Source: Diadema setosum (Eukaryota > Echinodermata > Echinoidea > Diadematoida > Diadematidae). From it: a stretch of 64,000 nucleotides of DNA. The notes under the pieces are model-generated. The model was not told the DNA's origin. It worked only from the letters and a program-made list of their open reading frames with translations, and did not search any database. Of this stretch, positions 61,388 through 64,000 are shown in pieces. A program made the position numbers and the translations under genes. Position 1 is the stretch's first letter. Every line of letters starts with the position of its first letter. The stretch spans positions 4,269,001-4,333,000 of the forward strand of contig CM067067.1 in the NCBI GenBank assembly GCA_033980235.1, written 5' to 3'.

Positions 61388-61661
61388 TGATACAGATACA
61401 GATACAGATACAGATATTTTTATTAGTCTTTCTTCCAACAAAAAAAGATAATCATTTTCCAGGTGAAAAAATACAATACAAATTATACAAAGTACACTGT
61501 ATACATAATTCAGACATGAAAAAAATAACTACAACAATATAACTTAGCAGTCGCACATAATATACAATCCACGTAAATCTAAAACACAATTAAAATATCT
61601 TCACAATCATAATACAGAGTAACCAGGAAGAGAGACTAATAAGAGATAAAAAGACAGAGAG

Positions 61662-61752
61662 AGAAAGAAATAAGAAAGAGAGTGGGGGAGAAAGAAATAA
61701 GAAAGAGAGTGAGGGAGAAAGAAATAAGAAAGAGAGTGAGGGAGAAAGAAAA
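61662..61752. repeat. 27-bp purine-rich minisatellite (3.3 units)
   Basis: Units start at 61662, 61689 and 61716, with a partial fourth at 61743. They read AGAAAGAAATAAGAAAGAGA then GTG(G/A)GGG. It lies in the LINE 3' UTR. Confidence 0.9.
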
Positions 61753-62239
61753 AAGGGAGACACCCAACTAGAAGTGGTAAAAAGAAAGGAAAAGTCTGAT
61801 ATACAGAAAAGAAAAGGGACATCATTTATGCACTGCACTGTGTTTAAATTAAATTACAAGAAAGAAATACATATACAAAGACTGCACTGGGAAAGACACA
61901 AAGACAACCTGTCGATAGTGCCCTAGTTAAGGACACATGCTGGAATGCAGTGTTCAGGAGTAGCATACCTTCGTGTAACTTCATGTAACTTCTGATGCAG
62001 GAATGTCCCACCAGGTGCAAGTCATGCAGTGACCATGCCAACCGAATCATGCAAATTCGTGTAGCTAGCACGATCAACGCCCGGCACACTCCAGGCGAGA
62101 CAATGCGCATCTACTCAAACAATTTACCATGGTCTTGTGTAAGTGTGCTTAATGCACGTGAGGTTAAAACAAATCGAGTGGTAAAAATAAATAAATATGA
62201 CCAAACGTCTTCATTATATCAAGTGATACGAGACGAGAA

Positions 62240-62990
62240 GTAAGAAAGAGAGGGGAATGAGGGGGAAAGAAAAGAAGAGGAAGAAAGAAAAGAGAGAGAG
62301 GGAGAGAAAGCAAGAAAAAGAAGAAAGGATAAAGAGAAAAAAAAATGCATATGCTGGTAGAGAGACTACATGTACCCTATTGTTTCCCCATCAATAACAA
62401 GTTAAATACCATGTGGTAACATATTATAATACATATATAACAAATTTAAATGGCATCTTATGATACATATAAATCCCTAAACACAATTCATGTGTCAGAT
62501 CTACAGACGCCTAAGAAAAAGATTAAAGGAAGTGACTACGGTCGAAACCAAACAGCCCCAACTGACTCAGTGTCGCTGAGTACTATTGAATATGTATATT
62601 GCACATGAAAAAAAAAAAAATCTTCTTTGTAGTATCTAATGATACAGAAGAGAAGGTAGGGAAAGGGGGAGGGAGAAAAGAAAAAGAAAAGAAAGAAAGA
62701 AAGAAGGAACAGTTAAAGAAATGTTGAAAAGAAAGAAAAAAAAGAAGAGAGAAAATGCATATGCTAGAAGAGAAACTACATGCTTTCCCCATCAATAACA
62801 AATTTAAATGCATACATGAAGTATATGAATTCCTAACACAATTCTTCACAGACAGTTACATTGGATATCAATACATAAGATTCATATGTCAGTTTACAGA
62901 CTCATAAAAAAAAGGACTGAAACAGCAAAAACCGAACAGTCACTGACTCAGCGTCGCTGTAAACTATTGAATAAGTGTATTGCACATGGA
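62240..62990 (-). repeat. 381-bp tandem duplication of the LINE ORF end and 3' UTR
   Basis: The segment ending TTGCACATG at 62607 matches the one ending at 62988, offset 381 bp. Both hold a purine-rich block, GCATATGCT, CCCCATCAATAACAA and GACTCAG(T/C)GTCGCTG. The outer copy (62944-62990) contains the live stop; the inner one (62563-62608) carries a decayed copy of the last codons (CAIYIFNS.. beside CAIHLFNS..). So part of the coding end has become UTR. Confidence 0.7.
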
Positions 62991-64000
62991 AGGAAAGTTT
63001 TCCGAAAACGTTCTGTTCTAACACGTATCTGACGTGCTCGACCAGACTCATTTAAAATCACTAGAGGATTTAGTGGGTGTAGAGAATCCTTCAATAATTT
63101 TTGAAAGTGAGACAGAAGCCGTTCATCTGCCAAATTACTGAGACATTCTACATCTTCACCTATTATTTTCCCTGCAGTCCTTGTAATCCTCTCAAGCCTT
63201 AACTTATCCTGTACCCTCAGAGAGTTAAACCAGATGACACAACAATATGTGATCACAGATTGAATTACTGAGCTGTAAAACAGTCTCATGATATCTCTAC
63301 TCACATTGAACTTGTTCATTTTCCTAAGAAAATACAGCCTTTGACTTGCCTTTGAGTATGTTTTCCTAACATGTGTTCCCCATGACAGTTCATTGTCAAT
63401 ATGAACTCCTAAGTATTTATATTCTGTAACGATATCAACATTCTCACCATGTACACTTAAAGGAATAATACCATTTCTCTGTCTCCTAAAATCCAGAATC
63501 ATTTCTTTTGTTTTTTCCACATTAAGGACCAGATTGTTATTTTGACACCAATTTACAAACTTAGTGACTTCATGCCTGTATGAATTTTCATCATTCTCAC
63601 GAATAAGGCCTGTGACAACTGTATCATCAGCATATTTTATGATAACACAGGATTCATTTTGTGTGTTACAATCATTAGTATATAAGCTGAACAAAAAAGG
63701 GGGATAGAACACACCCTTGTGGAACTCCTACCCTTGTGATAATTGTATCTGAAAGTGTGCCATTTATTTTTACCCTTTGTTCCCTGTCTACCAAAAAGTT
63801 GAAAATCCATGAACACAACACAGAATGAATTCCCATAACCTGAAGTTTATGTTTAAGACGATATGGATCAATAGTATTAAAAGCTGAAGAAAAATCCGCA
63901 AACAAAACACGAACATAAGTTTTGGGCTTATCTAAATGTTCACAAACCTTATGCCATAGGGTCATGATAGCATCTTCTACACCTTTGTTTGCCTGGTAAG
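62948..64000 (-). pseudogene. LINE reverse transcriptase, frameshifted
   Basis: Two minus-strand frames form one enzyme. The first (from beyond 63965 to about 63690) has FADFSSAFNTID with the first catalytic Asp, then WIFNFLVDREQRVKINGTLSD and GVPQGCVLSP. The second (to stop at 62948) has FSLYTNDC, the catalytic YADD (63623-63634), TKEMILDFRRQ, YKYLGVHIDNELSW and a thumb-like region with YCCVIWFNS. The join falls at a six-base T run (+ strand A run, 63693-63698): one base too many shifts the frame within VLSP-F. This may be a real inactivating insertion or a homopolymer sequencing error. The copy is otherwise intact over about 340 codons, hence fairly young. It acted in cis on element RNA during target-primed reverse transcription. 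Confidence 0.85.

Larger units (their letters stand above)
61388..64000 (-). mobile_element. CR1/Rex1-type non-LTR retrotransposon, 3' part (continues past the window)
   Basis: On the minus strand a reverse-transcriptase reading region (64000 to 62948) is followed by a 1.5-kb 3' UTR ending in AATAAAAATATCTG and TATCTG repeats (+ strand GATACA units, about 61388-61416). A microsatellite tail without poly(A) is characteristic of CR1/L2/Rex1 clades. The 3' UTR is purine-rich on the + strand, with a 27-bp minisatellite and a 381-bp duplication. The 5' end, any endonuclease domain and the 5' UTR lie outside the window. Confidence 0.8.

Noticed and set aside
61590..61838. Minus-strand ORFs rich in FLSPSLSF repeats
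   Set aside because: Translation of the 27-bp minisatellite in the LINE 3' UTR.

Overview
The window looks like animal nuclear DNA, most likely from a marine invertebrate deuterostome such as an echinoderm. It is AT-rich, has multi-kilobase introns, and is crowded with short non-autonomous DNA transposons, foldback elements, microsatellites and a CR1/Rex1-type LINE. The repeat families (the CCGT-rich element with a TATGCCTCC end, the CCCGAGTATACTCGGG hairpin element, the ACTGTAAAA element and the GTGACCCGCT element) resemble ones I associate with sea urchins and their relatives. The species cannot be proved from sequence alone. Nothing bacterial, viral or CRISPR-like was seen.

Only one protein-coding gene is well supported. 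It is a DIPK2-family (divergent protein kinase domain 2; DIA1/HASF, FAM69/PIP49-like) gene on the + strand. Four exons (29654-29798, 30322-30628, 47800-48030, 56709-56899) have good AG/GT borders and matching phases. Together they encode the C-terminal 291 residues and a stop. The N-terminal exons were not found here and may lie upstream. The residue aligned with the metal-binding Asp of the kinase DFG motif is Asn. The long 3' flank (56900 to about 60520) contains several AATAAA signals and probably holds the 3' UTR.

Layout: 1-29.6 kb is upstream or 5' intronic DNA with a 0.94-kb foldback element, a GTTTG minisatellite, nested small transposons and a 2.1-kb TIR-bounded element rich in AGGTCA repeats. 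The 17-kb intron (30.6-47.8 kb) holds a 758-bp GTGACCCGCT-ended transposon, two TTAA-flanked foldback elements, a CpG-rich promoter-like district (36.4-39.0 kb) and a possible minus-strand terminal exon at 41.7 kb. The 8.7-kb intron (48.0-56.7 kb) holds short hairpins and a hAT-like MITE. The right end (61.4-64.0 kb) is a minus-strand LINE with a recognisable but frameshifted reverse transcriptase, a duplicated ORF-end/3' UTR block and a GATACA microsatellite tail.

I did not find a clear new multi-gene system. The most unusual items are three foldback elements all bordered by TTAA, a transposon that spreads nuclear-receptor DR1-type motifs, transposons nested inside a TTAA-type hairpin MITE, a 165-bp direct repeat flanking what looks like a tiny LINE tail, and the DFG-Asp substitution in the kinase-like protein.
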